Below, in pieces: positions 43,844-53,220 of a stretch of DNA of 64,000 nucleotides. Positions within the stretch are counted from its first letter, which is position 1. Each line of letters begins with the position of its first letter. This stretch comes from Thorsellia kenyensis. Its GTDB lineage: Bacteria; Pseudomonadota; Gammaproteobacteria; Enterobacterales; Thorselliaceae. The position numbers and the translations under genes are program-made. The notes below the pieces were generated by a model. It was not told the DNA's origin, did not search any database, and worked only from the letters and a program-made list of their open reading frames with translations. The stretch spans positions 1 through 64,000 of the forward strand of contig NZ_JBHLXE010000090.1 in assembly GCF_042432445.1 (NCBI RefSeq). Direction: 5' to 3'.

Positions 43844-44311
43844 TTGAAACAGATTAATATTTTTACGGATGGCTCCTGCCTTGGTAATCCAGGGCCTGGT
43901 GGATATGGGGCTATTTTGCGTTATAAAGAGCACCAAAAAGAGTTAAGTGCAGGTTTTTTTATGACCACTAATAATCGAATGGAATTACTAGCAGTGATTG
44001 AAGCTTTAAATTCATTAAAGGAACCTTGTCAGGTTATTTTAATGAGTGACAGCCAGTACATGAAAAATGGTATCACAAAATGGATTTTTAACTGGAAAAA
44101 AGATGACTGGGCTGTGGCTAAACGAAAATCGATAAAGAATATTGATTTATGGAAAAGGTTGGATGATGCTGTTAAACCACATAAAATTGAATGGCTTTGG
44201 GTAAAAGGGCATTCGGGGCATCCTGAAAATGAACGTTGTGATGAATTAGCAAGGAATGCAGCGTTGTCTCCTCGATTTGAAGATGATGGTTATCTGCCCA
44301 GTGATGATTAG
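43844..44311 (+). CDS. rnhA: Ribonuclease HI
   Basis: Degrades RNA in RNA-DNA hybrids. The 155-residue product matches E. coli in length and shows the catalytic D-E-D-D set in IFTDGSCLGNPGPGGYGAIL, NNRMELLAVIEAL, SDSQYM and NERCDELA, plus the handle loop NWKKDDWAVAKRK and KGHSGHPEN. The start is TTG at 43844 with AAGGAT upstream. Confidence 0.97.
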   Translation: MKQINIFTDGSCLGNPGPGGYGAILRYKEHQKELSAGFFMTTNNRMELLAVIEALNSLKEPCQVILMSDSQYMKNGITKWIFNWKKDDWAVAKRKSIKNIDLWKRLDDAVKPHKIEWLWVKGHSGHPENERCDELARNAALSPRFEDDGYLPSDD

Positions 44312-44405
44312 AGTCGATTTAAAAATTTACCTAAACATACCTCGTTGAATTAATGACATATGAGTTACCATTCGCTAAAATAGCTTTACCTTAAGGAGGT
44401 AAATG

Positions 44406-44858
44406 ATGTCGACACCTATTACACTAATAACTGGCAGTTCACTTGGAAATGCCGAATATGTTGCAGAAAGCCTTGAACCTTTTTTGGCGAATTCAGGTTT
44501 TAATCCTGAAATCAAGCATGGGCCAGAATTAGCGGAGGTCCCAAAAGTAGGTTTTTGGTTAATTATTTGCTCGACACATGGTGCGGGAGATGTTCCTGAT
44601 AATTTACTCCCTTGGATAAATGATATTATTGACTCTTCCCCTGAGTTAAGTCAGGTCAAATTTGGAGTCATAGGCTTAGGGAGTTCGGATTATGATCTAT
44701 TTTGTGGCGCTATTGACACAATAATACAAGAGCTCCTTCGCTGTGGAGCCACAAAAATTGGTGAAACACTCAAAATAGACGCACTTGATGATAGATTACC
44801 TGAAGAGATTGCTCAAGCGTGGATTGAAGAGTGGATAGATATAGCCCAAAGTAATTAA
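44406..44858 (+). CDS. mioC: Flavodoxin-like protein MioC
   Basis: FMN-binding flavodoxin of 150 residues. FMN phosphate loop GSSLGNAEYVAE, then CSTHGAGDVPDN and FGVIGLGSSDYDLFCGAID. E. coli MioC supports biotin synthase in vitro and is encoded next to oriC. Here the neighbours are rnhA and psd, and I find no DnaA-box cluster. TAAGGAGG fits the ATG at 44406 better than the one at 44403. Confidence 0.93.
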   Translation: MSTPITLITGSSLGNAEYVAESLEPFLANSGFNPEIKHGPELAEVPKVGFWLIICSTHGAGDVPDNLLPWINDIIDSSPELSQVKFGVIGLGSSDYDLFCGAIDTIIQELLRCGATKIGETLKIDALDDRLPEEIAQAWIEEWIDIAQSN

Positions 44859-44929
44859 ATTATCACTGATATAAATTAGCTAGTTTTATATTAAAATAAT
44901 GAATTAATTTTTATTTACAAGGATTTATT

Positions 44930-45808
44930 ATGCTCAATGCAATCAAAATTTTTTTACAACATATACTGCCAAAGCAAGCTTTAACCGTGTGTGCAGGTTA
45001 CTTGGCTAAAAAAGAGTTAGGTTGGTTCACACAGTTAATTATTAAAGGATTTATCAAATTATACAAAGTTGACATGAGTGAAGCCATTCATTCTGATCCT
45101 AAAGACTATGCAAGTTTTAATGCCTTTTTTACGCGTGCTTTAAAAGAAAACATGAGGCCTTTCAGTGAGAAAAATCAAGAGCTTGGATTTCCTGCAGATG
45201 GGCAATTAAGTCAATTTGGAGATATTGAAGGAGAAGAATTAATTCAAGCTAAAGGACATACCTACTCTCTAACAGCCTTACTTGCGGGTAATCCTCTTTT
45301 GGTAGATGCTTTTGCTAATGGTAAATTTGCAACAATTTATCTTTCTCCAAAAGATTACCATAGGTTGCACATGCCTTGTGATGGCGTTTTGCGAGAAATG
45401 ATTTATGTACCTGGCTCACTTTATTCAGTTAACTTATTAACTGCAGCGAATATACCTAATTTATTTGCGCGTAATGAGAGAGTGATCTGTATTTTTGATA
45501 CTGAATTTGGTCCTATGGCTCAAATTTTAGTGGGAGCAACCATAGTAGGCTCAATTGAAACGGTATGGTCTGGTGTAATTACCCCACCACGTGACGGCAT
45601 CATACAAAGATATACTTACCCTAAAGAGGGCGAGGTTGATGATTCATTAGTGATTAAATTAAAGAAAGGCGAAGAGATGGGGCGTTTCCAGTTAGGCTCT
45701 ACAGTAATTAATTTATTCAGTGAACAAAAAGTAGATTTTTCTGAGGATTTAGTAAAAGGACAGACAACACGTTTAGGTCAAACGTTTATGGTAAAGCAAT
45801 CTAATTAG
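44930..45808 (+). CDS. psd: Phosphatidylserine decarboxylase proenzyme
   Basis: Inner-membrane-associated enzyme that makes phosphatidylethanolamine. The 292-residue proenzyme has FNAFFTRALKE, PADGQLSQFG, the catalytic His in YLSPKDYHRLHMP, YVPGSLYSVN and the self-cleavage motif LGST with Ser257, which becomes the pyruvoyl group of the alpha chain. AAGGAT precedes the ATG and a strong hairpin follows. Confidence 0.97.
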   Translation: MLNAIKIFLQHILPKQALTVCAGYLAKKELGWFTQLIIKGFIKLYKVDMSEAIHSDPKDYASFNAFFTRALKENMRPFSEKNQELGFPADGQLSQFGDIEGEELIQAKGHTYSLTALLAGNPLLVDAFANGKFATIYLSPKDYHRLHMPCDGVLREMIYVPGSLYSVNLLTAANIPNLFARNERVICIFDTEFGPMAQILVGATIVGSIETVWSGVITPPRDGIIQRYTYPKEGEVDDSLVIKLKKGEEMGRFQLGSTVINLFSEQKVDFSEDLVKGQTTRLGQTFMVKQSN

Positions 45809-45854
45809 GTTGCTTATCTGCTTGCTATAAAGAATGATTAGGTTTTTTTTCTTT

Positions 45855-45891
45855 ACACCTCTTAATCTGGTGGATAAAGATTAAGAGGTGT
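45855..45891 (+). terminator. Terminator after psd
   Basis: ACACCTCTTAATCT (45855-45868) and AGATTAAGAGGTGT (45878-45891) are perfect 14-bp complements around a 9-nt loop, followed by TGTTTATTATTT. It serves psd; the minus-strand side lacks a T-run for purF. Confidence 0.85.
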
Positions 45892-46001
45892 TGTTTATTA
45901 TTTATAAGTTTTTTATATATTGATAACAACATCCTTAGTAGTCCGCAAAAGCTGGTAATACAGATAAAATGCCATGTTATCAATCTTAATCTATTTGCTT
46001 A

Positions 46002-47540
46002 TTAGCCTTCATTATACATATCTAAATTTTCCACATCGTGGCTGGCTTTAATGGCTAATTTGTCGGCCTTGCGGATCGCCTCTAACCGATTAAAATAAGC
46101 TTCATTCACCTCATCACTCGCGTAAATTCCATCGAAAACAGAGCAGTCAAATTCGGTCAGTTGAGGATTTTCTTCTCTTATTGCTGCTTTCAAATCTTCT
46201 AAATCTTGAAAAATAAGTTTGTCTGCACCAATCAGTTGTCTAATCTCTTCTAATTGCCTGTCATGAGCAATTAACTCCGTGACGCTAGGCATATCTATAC
46301 CATAGACATTAGCAAAACGAACTTCAGGGGCGGCAGACGCTAGGTAGACATTTTGGGCACCAGCTTCTTTAGCAAGGTTCATTATTTGCTCAGATGTTGT
46401 ACCTCTAACAATCGAATCATCGACGAGTAGCACATTTTTCCCTTTAAATTCGCCCGCATTCGCATTCAGTTTACGTCTTACAGAAGCGCTTCTTGTTGCT
46501 TGACCAGGCATGATAAAAGTACGCCCTACATAACGATTTTTAACGAACCCTTGACGATAAGGTTTGTTGAGAATTCTAGCGATTTCAAGTGCAGAATCGC
46601 AAGAAGTTTCTGGAATAGGGATAACAACATCAATCTCTACCTCCTTCCATTCCCGTGCTATTTTTTCCCCGAGTTTTTTACCCATATTTAATCGAGCATT
46701 ATATACTGAGACCCCATTAATCAATGAGTCAGGTCTTGCAAAATAGACATATTCAAAAATACAAGGACGTAATTGGGTCTCTTCAAGACAAAGGCGGGCG
46801 TGTAGCTCACCTGTTGCGCTAATGTAAATTGCTTCACCAGGCAAAATATCTCTTATCAATTTAAATCCCAGGGTATCTAATGCAACACTTTCAGATGCGA
46901 CCATATATTCGGTTTTTTCAATCTGTTTGCTCTCGTGTGTAGAGAGAGATTTTCTTTCACCAAGCACAAGAGGCCTGATTCCGAATTTATCTCTAAAAGC
47001 AATTAATCCATAGCCACTTATCATTCCAACGCAGGCATACGCTCCGGTTAATCGGGCGTGTGTTCTTTCTATTGCATCAAAAATAGCATCTGGTGTTAAA
47101 GCGGATGATGTACATTGGTTTAATTCACTGGCAAGCACATTAAGCAACACCTCAGAGTCGGATGTTGTATTAATATGCCTTTTATCCTTTAAGTAAAGAG
47201 ACTCTCTTAGACTGTCTGCATTAGTTAAATTACCATTATGTGCGAGCGTAATACCGTAAGGATAATTGACATAAAATGGCTGGGCTTCAGAAGCACTAGA
47301 GCTACCCGCGGTAGGGTATCTTACATGACCAATCCCCATGTGACCTTGAAGCCTTTGCATATGTTTTAGTGCAAATACATCCTTGACAAGACCATTTGCT
47401 TTTCTTAACCGAAATGCACCTTGGGTATCAAGAGTAACAATACCTGCAGCATCTTGACCTCTATGCTGTAAAACCGTTAAGGCATCATAGATAGATTGAT
47501 TAACAGGGGAAACTCCAACAACACCGACAATTCCACACAT
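46002..47540 (-). CDS. purF: Amidophosphoribosyltransferase
   Basis: First committed step of purine synthesis. The 512-residue product (E. coli 505) begins MCGIVGVVG, so Cys becomes the N-terminal nucleophile after Met removal with no propeptide. HRGQDAAGI, GHVRYPTAG, SDSEVLLN and the PRPP loop VLLVDDSIVRGTTS are present. AGGAG lies 8 nt before the ATG. It follows cvpA by 35 nt, as in E. coli; I see no PurR operator upstream of cvpA. Confidence 0.97.
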   Translation of the reverse strand: MCGIVGVVGVSPVNQSIYDALTVLQHRGQDAAGIVTLDTQGAFRLRKANGLVKDVFALKHMQRLQGHMGIGHVRYPTAGSSSASEAQPFYVNYPYGITLAHNGNLTNADSLRESLYLKDKRHINTTSDSEVLLNVLASELNQCTSSALTPDAIFDAIERTHARLTGAYACVGMISGYGLIAFRDKFGIRPLVLGERKSLSTHESKQIEKTEYMVASESVALDTLGFKLIRDILPGEAIYISATGELHARLCLEETQLRPCIFEYVYFARPDSLINGVSVYNARLNMGKKLGEKIAREWKEVEIDVVIPIPETSCDSALEIARILNKPYRQGFVKNRYVGRTFIMPGQATRSASVRRKLNANAGEFKGKNVLLVDDSIVRGTTSEQIMNLAKEAGAQNVYLASAAPEVRFANVYGIDMPSVTELIAHDRQLEEIRQLIGADKLIFQDLEDLKAAIREENPQLTEFDCSVFDGIYASDEVNEAYFNRLEAIRKADKLAIKASHDVENLDMYNEG

Positions 47541-47575
47541 AACATAGCTCCTAGAGGGGGTAGTTAAGCCTAAAA

Positions 47576-48091
47576 TTAAATTTTAGGCTTGTTCATATAT
47601 TCTGAAAATAATTGAGACGAAGTTTTTAAGTAATCAAAAAACCAATGCTGAATCGGTTTGAATTTAGGTATTAACTGTGAATTTTGCCAATCTTCAGATG
47701 TCCCTAGACCAGTAAAAGCATCAGCAAATAGCAACATTGCAGCCATCAGTAATATACCTCTGACAGCACCAAAGCACATCCCAAGCAACCTATCAGTACC
47801 GCTAAGCCCTGTTTTATCTACGAGTTTACCAATTAAATGATTCACAATACCAGAGACAATAAGAGTAGCACAAAAAAGAAGAGCGATAGCTGTTGCATTT
47901 CTTAAAATGATATCTTCTATACCAGTAAAAAATGCCGCTAGATAAATATAAAATTTACTGGCAATAAAAAAAGCAGCTATCCAACCAATTAATGAGAGGG
48001 CCTCTCTAACAAAGCCTCTGATTAAACTAATAAGGGTAGATACACCCACTATTCCTAAAATAATATAATCAATCCAAAGTAGTGTATTCAC
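47576..48091 (-). CDS. cvpA: CvpA family inner-membrane protein
   Basis: Four-helix membrane protein (171 residues; E. coli 162) named for colicin V production and usually next to purF. WIDYIILGIVGVSTLISLIRGFVREALSLIGW is the conserved N-terminal block; LLGMCFGAVRGILLM follows later. Molecular role unsettled; linked to envelope homeostasis. The start is GTG at 48091 with only a weak site. Confidence 0.92.
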   Translation of the reverse strand: MNTLLWIDYIILGIVGVSTLISLIRGFVREALSLIGWIAAFFIASKFYIYLAAFFTGIEDIILRNATAIALLFCATLIVSGIVNHLIGKLVDKTGLSGTDRLLGMCFGAVRGILLMAAMLLFADAFTGLGTSEDWQNSQLIPKFKPIQHWFFDYLKTSSQLFSEYMNKPKI

Positions 48092-48156
48092 AGATATTTA
48101 CCATGTTAAGTAAGAATAAACCGAAAGAGCTTTCTATTAAAATTGTATTTATGTAC

Positions 48157-48795
48157 TTATTTTAAAGCCACTATTTTACCATCAAGTCCAGTCATCTCTT
48201 TGAGATTAGGTATCTCAATCTCAAGGGCTTCTTTTGAATCACTAGGGCCAATGAATACTCTGGTGAGTGTCGTTGTTTTAAGTAAAAAGGCGTTATATTG
48301 TTTTGTTTTTAAAAATTCAACCAGTTCTACCGCACGTTCATGATTTGATAGAGTGGCGAGTTGAATGATATATTTTCCAGTAGCAACATTTTTTGTAGCC
48401 TGATCTGTTGGTGAGGAATTGGTTGAATTACTATTATTTAGTTGATTACTTAAGTTCTCTATAGAAGGCTCTTGGTTTATATCAGGAGGTGGATTAGAAA
48501 CAGATTGCATCGTTTCTTCAGGACTTACAGCTTGATTCGGAACAATTGGTTGCTGTGTTATGCTATTGTTCAGCTGATTTTGAGCTTCATAATTAGCAAT
48601 AGCGACTTCTTGTTTTCCTTGGTTTTTTGATTCATCGTTTTGCAAATAGGTACTTGTGGGTGTATAAAGTGGTATGGCCTTAGGATATTGATCGTCATTC
48701 CATTTTTTACCATCAAATAGACTAGGTAAAATAGCTACACTTATTCCAACCAGTATGACAGTGCCAACTAATTGTTTTTGAAACTTGCTCGCCAC
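48157..48795 (-). CDS. dedD: SPOR-domain cell division protein DedD
   Basis: Inner-membrane protein of the septal ring. The 212-residue product has an N-terminal helix (QLVGTVILVGISVAILPSLF), a long Asn/Pro/Gln-rich periplasmic linker, and a C-terminal SPOR domain (GKYIIQLATLSNHERAVELV to GLDGKIVALK) that binds denuded septal glycan. The start is GTG at 48795 with AGGAG 6 nt upstream. Sits between folC and cvpA as in E. coli. Confidence 0.92.
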   Translation of the reverse strand: MASKFQKQLVGTVILVGISVAILPSLFDGKKWNDDQYPKAIPLYTPTSTYLQNDESKNQGKQEVAIANYEAQNQLNNSITQQPIVPNQAVSPEETMQSVSNPPPDINQEPSIENLSNQLNNSNSTNSSPTDQATKNVATGKYIIQLATLSNHERAVELVEFLKTKQYNAFLLKTTTLTRVFIGPSDSKEALEIEIPNLKEMTGLDGKIVALK

Positions 48796-48840
48796 CGAAT
48801 ACTCCTGCTTTGTATGTTTAATTATAATAAGAATCTTGTA

Positions 48841-50250
48841 TTAATCTAGTTGCATAGGCTCAGGGCAAAGAGCGAGATATTCAGCTACCGTATAAAAAGA
48901 TCCGCAAATCACAATAATATCACCCGTTGCTAGTAATGAGTTTACTTTCTCTAGTGCTATATTCATTGTGTTATAGGTAAATACCATTTCATCAGAATTT
49001 AAATTAGGGAGTGATTTTAATTTATCAGATAAAAGATAAGCACTAGCGCCTCTTGCTCCGTCAAGGGATATACAATGCCAACTATCAATAACATCGGTCA
49101 GAGGTAATAGAGTGTTTTGGATGTCTTTATCTTGTAGCATACCAATAATTAAGTGGATTTGGCAATTGTGTGTTTGTGTACTTATCTCTTTTTTTAGTTT
49201 TACTAGCTGATTAGTTAAGTATCTAGATGCGTGTGGATTATGTGCGACATCTAAGATCACTTGTGGGATTTCTAGTGATTTGATAGTTTCAGTAGGGTCT
49301 TTTTCCTGTACTATAGTGATTGTTTGTGTTTTAACTACCTGAAATCTTCCCGGCATGGAAACTTTTGATAAAGCCATACGAATGATTTCTGGGGTGATAC
49401 GATCTTTCCCACCATTTAAAAAGCCACTTATATAAAGTGTAGCAATAGCTGTTGCAGCGTTTGCGAGGGGAACTTTTGGGTAAGGGAGATTGTTTAGACA
49501 AAAATCTGGGCCGTGCCAATGCCAATAATCAGCGTTTTCTGTATAATGCCATGATTGACCCACTTCAAATAAAGGGGTGTTTAGGCGTTTAGCTTCCTCT
49601 ATCATGGTTTCTGGGACGAAAGGCTCACCGATCACAGCTGGGTTATTGCTTCTAAAAATCCCAGCTTTTTCTTTCGCAATGGCCTCTCTATCATCTCCTA
49701 ACCAATCGATGTGATCAATATCAATTGAGGTAATAACTGCTACGTTGGCATCTATGATGTTGCATGAATCTAATCTGCCTCCTAATCCTACTTCAAGGAT
49801 AACGATATCTAGTTGAGCTTGTTTAAATAGATGAAGTGCACTTAATGTACCGAATTCAAAATAGGTAAGTGTTAGGCTGCCTCTATTGTTCTCTAAATAA
49901 TTAAAAGCATCAACATGTTTGATATCTGCTAATTCCTGGCCATTTATTCTCACTCGTTCATTATAATGGAGTAAATGAGGGGAACTATAAACACCGACCT
50001 TAAATCCAGCTTCTAAAAAAAACAATTCAAGTGATCTGCAGGTGGTTCCTTTTCCATTAGTCCCACCAACAGTAATAATTAATGGGGCAGGTTTTAATAG
50101 ATCTAAATTTTTAGCCACTTCAAAAGAGCGTTGCAATCCCATGTCGATTGACTGGGTATGAATTGTTTCCAAATAGGCAAGCCAAGTGTCTAGATCATCA
50201 TTGATTGATGGAGGAGTTTTATTATTTGTCGCGTCTAAGATCTCTTTCAT
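48841..50250 (-). CDS. folC: Dihydrofolate synthase/folylpolyglutamate synthase
   Basis: Bifunctional Mur-ligase-fold enzyme of folate synthesis, 469 residues (E. coli 422). ATP loop VGGTNGKGTTCRSLE, then GVYSSPHLLHYNERVRING, EVGLGGRLDSCNI, ITSIDIDHIDWLG and LDVAHNPHASRYL. Slightly longer than usual through small C-terminal-domain insertions. Follows accD by 66 nt. If the AbgT-family transporter at 32.9 kb handles folate fragments, the two could be metabolically linked. Confidence 0.96.
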   Translation of the reverse strand: MKEILDATNNKTPPSINDDLDTWLAYLETIHTQSIDMGLQRSFEVAKNLDLLKPAPLIITVGGTNGKGTTCRSLELFFLEAGFKVGVYSSPHLLHYNERVRINGQELADIKHVDAFNYLENNRGSLTLTYFEFGTLSALHLFKQAQLDIVILEVGLGGRLDSCNIIDANVAVITSIDIDHIDWLGDDREAIAKEKAGIFRSNNPAVIGEPFVPETMIEEAKRLNTPLFEVGQSWHYTENADYWHWHGPDFCLNNLPYPKVPLANAATAIATLYISGFLNGGKDRITPEIIRMALSKVSMPGRFQVVKTQTITIVQEKDPTETIKSLEIPQVILDVAHNPHASRYLTNQLVKLKKEISTQTHNCQIHLIIGMLQDKDIQNTLLPLTDVIDSWHCISLDGARGASAYLLSDKLKSLPNLNSDEMVFTYNTMNIALEKVNSLLATGDIIVICGSFYTVAEYLALCPEPMQLD

Positions 50251-50316
50251 AACAGCAATTAAAGTTGGAACGACACATAATTTATATGTGCCGTTTGATA
50301 AATAGTTAAGTAGAAA

Positions 50317-51228
50317 TTATTCTCCACTTACTGGTTCGACATCAAGAGGATCTGCATTTAATACGTCAGCAGATGGTTGTGGTTGATTGGTTAATTTTGC
50401 AATCAAACAAGCAACTCGCACACGCATTTCAGGGCGACGGATTATCATATCTATAGCGCCTTTTTCTATTAAAAATTCACTACGCTGAAATCCAGGAGGG
50501 AGGGTTTCTCTCACTGTTTGCTCAATCACTCTAGGGCCCGCAAAACCTATTAAGGCATTAGGTTCAGCAATATTAATATCCCCTAGCATCGCTAAGCTTG
50601 CGGAAACACCACCCATAGTAGGATCAGTCATGACTGAAATATAAGGTAAACCTTTTTCACGCATTTTTGCAAGTGCAGCACTCGTTTTAGCCATTTGCAT
50701 GAGAGAAAGTAAAGCTTCTTGCATTCGTGCTCCACCACTGGCAGAAAAACAGATAAAAGGGCAGTTATCTTCAATTGCTTGCTCAACTGCTTTGACAAAA
50801 CGAGCACCCACAACAGAGGCCATTGAGCCACCCATGAATGAGAATTCGAAAGCCGCAGCTACAACAGGCATTTTTGCCAGTTGCCCCTTCATTACGATAA
50901 GAGCATCTTTCTCTCCTGTCGATTTTTGGGCTGACACAATTCTATCTTTGTATTTTTTGGTGTCTCTGAATTTTAATGCATCTTTGGGTTCTAATTCAGA
51001 ACCGAGTTCTAAGGCACTGTCTTTATCTAAGAAACTCAGTAATCTGTTACGTGCAGTGATACGCATATGGTTATCACATTTTGGACAGACTTCTAAATGG
51101 CGGACAAGTTCTGGGCGAAAGAGCATTTGGTCGCACTTTGTACATTTTGTCCAGGTACCTTCAGGGATATTTGCTTTTCCTGTGGCAGAAATTGTGGGTT
51201 TATTAAAAATTCGTTCAAGCCAGCTCAT
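50317..51228 (-). CDS. accD: Acetyl-CoA carboxylase carboxyltransferase beta subunit
   Basis: With AccA it transfers CO2 from carboxybiotin to acetyl-CoA, the first step of fatty-acid synthesis. The 303-residue product (E. coli 304) has the Cys4 zinc ribbon C-x2-C-x15-C-x2-C (WTKCTKCDQMLF to CPKCDNH) that binds nucleic acid and regulates activity, then crotonase-fold blocks FSASGGARMQEALLSLMQM and DPTMGGVSASLAMLGD. An intrinsic terminator lies only 27 nt upstream of its ATG. Confidence 0.97.
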   Translation of the reverse strand: MSWLERIFNKPTISATGKANIPEGTWTKCTKCDQMLFRPELVRHLEVCPKCDNHMRITARNRLLSFLDKDSALELGSELEPKDALKFRDTKKYKDRIVSAQKSTGEKDALIVMKGQLAKMPVVAAAFEFSFMGGSMASVVGARFVKAVEQAIEDNCPFICFSASGGARMQEALLSLMQMAKTSAALAKMREKGLPYISVMTDPTMGGVSASLAMLGDINIAEPNALIGFAGPRVIEQTVRETLPPGFQRSEFLIEKGAIDMIIRRPEMRVRVACLIAKLTNQPQPSADVLNADPLDVEPVSGE

Positions 51229-51254
51229 GATGATAGCCTATATGATTAATCGTT

Positions 51255-51284
51255 AAAAAAAAGTGAGGTATAAGTTTGCCTCAC
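51255..51284 (-). terminator. Terminator/attenuator between dedA and accD
   Basis: On the minus strand, GTGAGG and CCTCAC form a hairpin followed by eight T residues. It lies 27 nt before the accD ATG, so any accD transcript starting upstream must pass it. Positions 51285-51503 otherwise hold no gene. Confidence 0.8.
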
Positions 51285-51503
51285 CTAAGTTATTTGTTCT
51301 TTCTTCTTTACATGAAAAAAACCTATTTGAGTTCTAGTATGCATTATATAAGATACTACAACCTTAGCAAAGGGGGTAAATGATTTAAAACAGGTTATCT
51401 TCATGAATCATGTTATTTTTAGTATTGTATCGACAATTGAAGGAAATGAAAGAAAAAATTAACTATACTCAATAATTAAGTAAGTCACTCTTATAAGTCA
51501 CTC

Positions 51504-52160
51504 CTATTGGTTACGTTTTATTTTACGCCTTTCTTTTATAAATTCTATGACGGCAGGAAGAATAGAAATAAAAATAATTGCAATGATCAGAATTTTCAGG
51601 TTTTCTTTTACAAAAGTAGTTTGCCCAAAAAAATAACCAGCATAGCTAAAACTCATGACCCATAGAATTGCCCCTGTCACGTTAAATAGGGCGAAATGAG
51701 TGTAGTTCATTTTCCCCATTCCTGCGACGAAAGGAGCAAATGTTCTAACAATCGGAATAAAGCGAGCTATAATAATCGTTTTACCCCCATATTTCTTGTA
51801 AAAAGCATGTGTTTTGTCAAGATGCGCAGGTTTTAGCCATTTTGCGTCTGGATTACTGAAGAGCCGTAAGCCAAAATATTTTCCAATCATGTAATTGACA
51901 GCATCTCCTAAAATAGCGGCAACCAGCAACAAAAGCACTATCATATGCACATTAATCGGGGATTCTGGTAAAGATGCAAGGGCCCCTGCAACAAAAAGCA
52001 GCGAGTCACCAGGTAAAAATGGTGTAACTACAAGGCCTGTTTCACAAAATACAATTAAGAAAAGGATGCCATAAACCCACACACCATATTCTGAGATCAG
52101 TTCTTTGAGGTGCACATCAATATGCAGGATAAAGTCTACTATAAGTAATATATATTCCAT
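51504..52160 (-). CDS. dedA: DedA family membrane protein
   Basis: Inner-membrane protein of the DedA/VTT superfamily, implicated in undecaprenyl-phosphate or phospholipid flipping and membrane-potential upkeep. The 218-residue product (E. coli 219) has FCETGLVVTPFLPGDSLLFVAGALA, the acidic/basic pair region LGDAVNYMIGKYFG and ARFIPIVRTFAPFVAGMGKM. GGAAT precedes the ATG. Lies downstream of truA as in E. coli. A second VTT domain in this window is fused to a reductase at 1.7-4.0 kb. Confidence 0.95.
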   Translation of the reverse strand: MEYILLIVDFILHIDVHLKELISEYGVWVYGILFLIVFCETGLVVTPFLPGDSLLFVAGALASLPESPINVHMIVLLLLVAAILGDAVNYMIGKYFGLRLFSNPDAKWLKPAHLDKTHAFYKKYGGKTIIIARFIPIVRTFAPFVAGMGKMNYTHFALFNVTGAILWVMSFSYAGYFFGQTTFVKENLKILIIAIIFISILPAVIEFIKERRKIKRNQ

Positions 52161-52247
52161 TGGTAATTCCTAGTTATTTTTGGTTAAACTAACAACATAA
52201 ATATTTGAACGTATCAAGAATAAGGACAAAACTTCATTATAACTGGT

Positions 52248-53042
52248 TTAAAATTCATTGGGGATAAATAGCGGACCTTTTGGTAATTTAGGAATACCAA
52301 AATGCTCAGGATAATCTACGTCAACAAGATATAAACCATAAGGCTTAGCCGTAGGAGCCGCTAATTTTCGATCCCTTAAAAGTAATAGTTCACCTAACCA
52401 CTCTTTTGGTTGATGGTTTTTGCCTATTTCCATTAAACTTCCTGCAATATTACGTACCATATGATGTAAAAATGCATTGGCTTTGATTTCAATCACTACA
52501 TATTTATCAAATCGATGTACTGAAATCGAATGGACATTTCTAAATGGGGTATGTGACTGACAAGTGATTGCTCTAAAACTAGTGAAGTCATGCTCGCCAA
52601 GTAAGTCTTGAGCTGCATCATGCATTATCTTTTCATTAAGCGGTTCGTAGCATTGAGTTACTCCATAGGGTAAGATTGCTGGTTTTAACCTATCGTTGAA
52701 AATGACGTATCGATATTGCCGAGCTGTCGCAGAAAATCGAGCATGAAAATCAATTGTTACGGGTTTTATGAATTTCACGGCAATGTCATCAGGCAGTTTA
52801 CTATTCACTCCCAAGGTCCAAGCACCCAATTCTCTTTTTGCGTGGGTGTTAAAATTGATAAGTTGACATGTGGCATGGACTCCAGCATCAGTCCTTCCTG
52901 CACAATTGATATTGATAGGTTCATTAGCGATCGAACTTAACGCTGCTTCTACTTCGCCTTGTACAGTTTTGGCATGGGATTGTTTTTGCCAACCATGATA
53001 TCTAGCCCCATCATATTCAATTCCCATAGCATAATAAAACAT
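52248..53042 (-). CDS. truA: tRNA pseudouridine(38-40) synthase
   Basis: Makes pseudouridine at positions 38-40 of the tRNA anticodon arm. The product has about 264 residues (E. coli 270): MGIEYDGARYHGWQ, catalytic Asp in CAGRTDAGVHA, FHARFSATARQYRY, HDFTSFRA and ANAFLHHMVRNIAGSL. The start is uncertain. The ATG at 53042 lies just before the conserved region but AAAGGA is only 2 nt from it. The frame runs back to an ATG at 53159 (303 residues) without homology or a good site. Confidence 0.94.
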   Translation of the reverse strand: MFYYAMGIEYDGARYHGWQKQSHAKTVQGEVEAALSSIANEPININCAGRTDAGVHATCQLINFNTHAKRELGAWTLGVNSKLPDDIAVKFIKPVTIDFHARFSATARQYRYVIFNDRLKPAILPYGVTQCYEPLNEKIMHDAAQDLLGEHDFTSFRAITCQSHTPFRNVHSISVHRFDKYVVIEIKANAFLHHMVRNIAGSLMEIGKNHQPKEWLGELLLLRDRKLAAPTAKPYGLYLVDVDYPEHFGIPKLPKGPLFIPNEF

Positions 53043-53220
53043 TATCCTTTCAGAGTCATCGCATGGAGTACATGGAGTAGTAGTTGAATTAATATTTTCA
53101 GAGTATATTTGCATTTTATTATAGTTAAGAAACTTGTATAGTCTAATTTTTAGACTCATTCATTAGATTTGCTGAAATTACATATAAATTTTATACGTGC
53201 CATAAATTCGAGTTAAGTAC

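Noticed and set aside
44312..44930. Possible replication origin near mioC
   Set aside because: mioC adjoins oriC in E. coli, but here there is no AT-rich unwinding element with several TTATCCACA boxes, and the neighbours are rnhA and psd. A lone TGTGGATAA in the AbgT-family gene is not evidence.
50699..51256. A 185-codon open frame on the plus strand opposite accD
   Set aside because: It is fully antisense to a strongly conserved gene, its translation has no family character, and the accD frame explains the openness.
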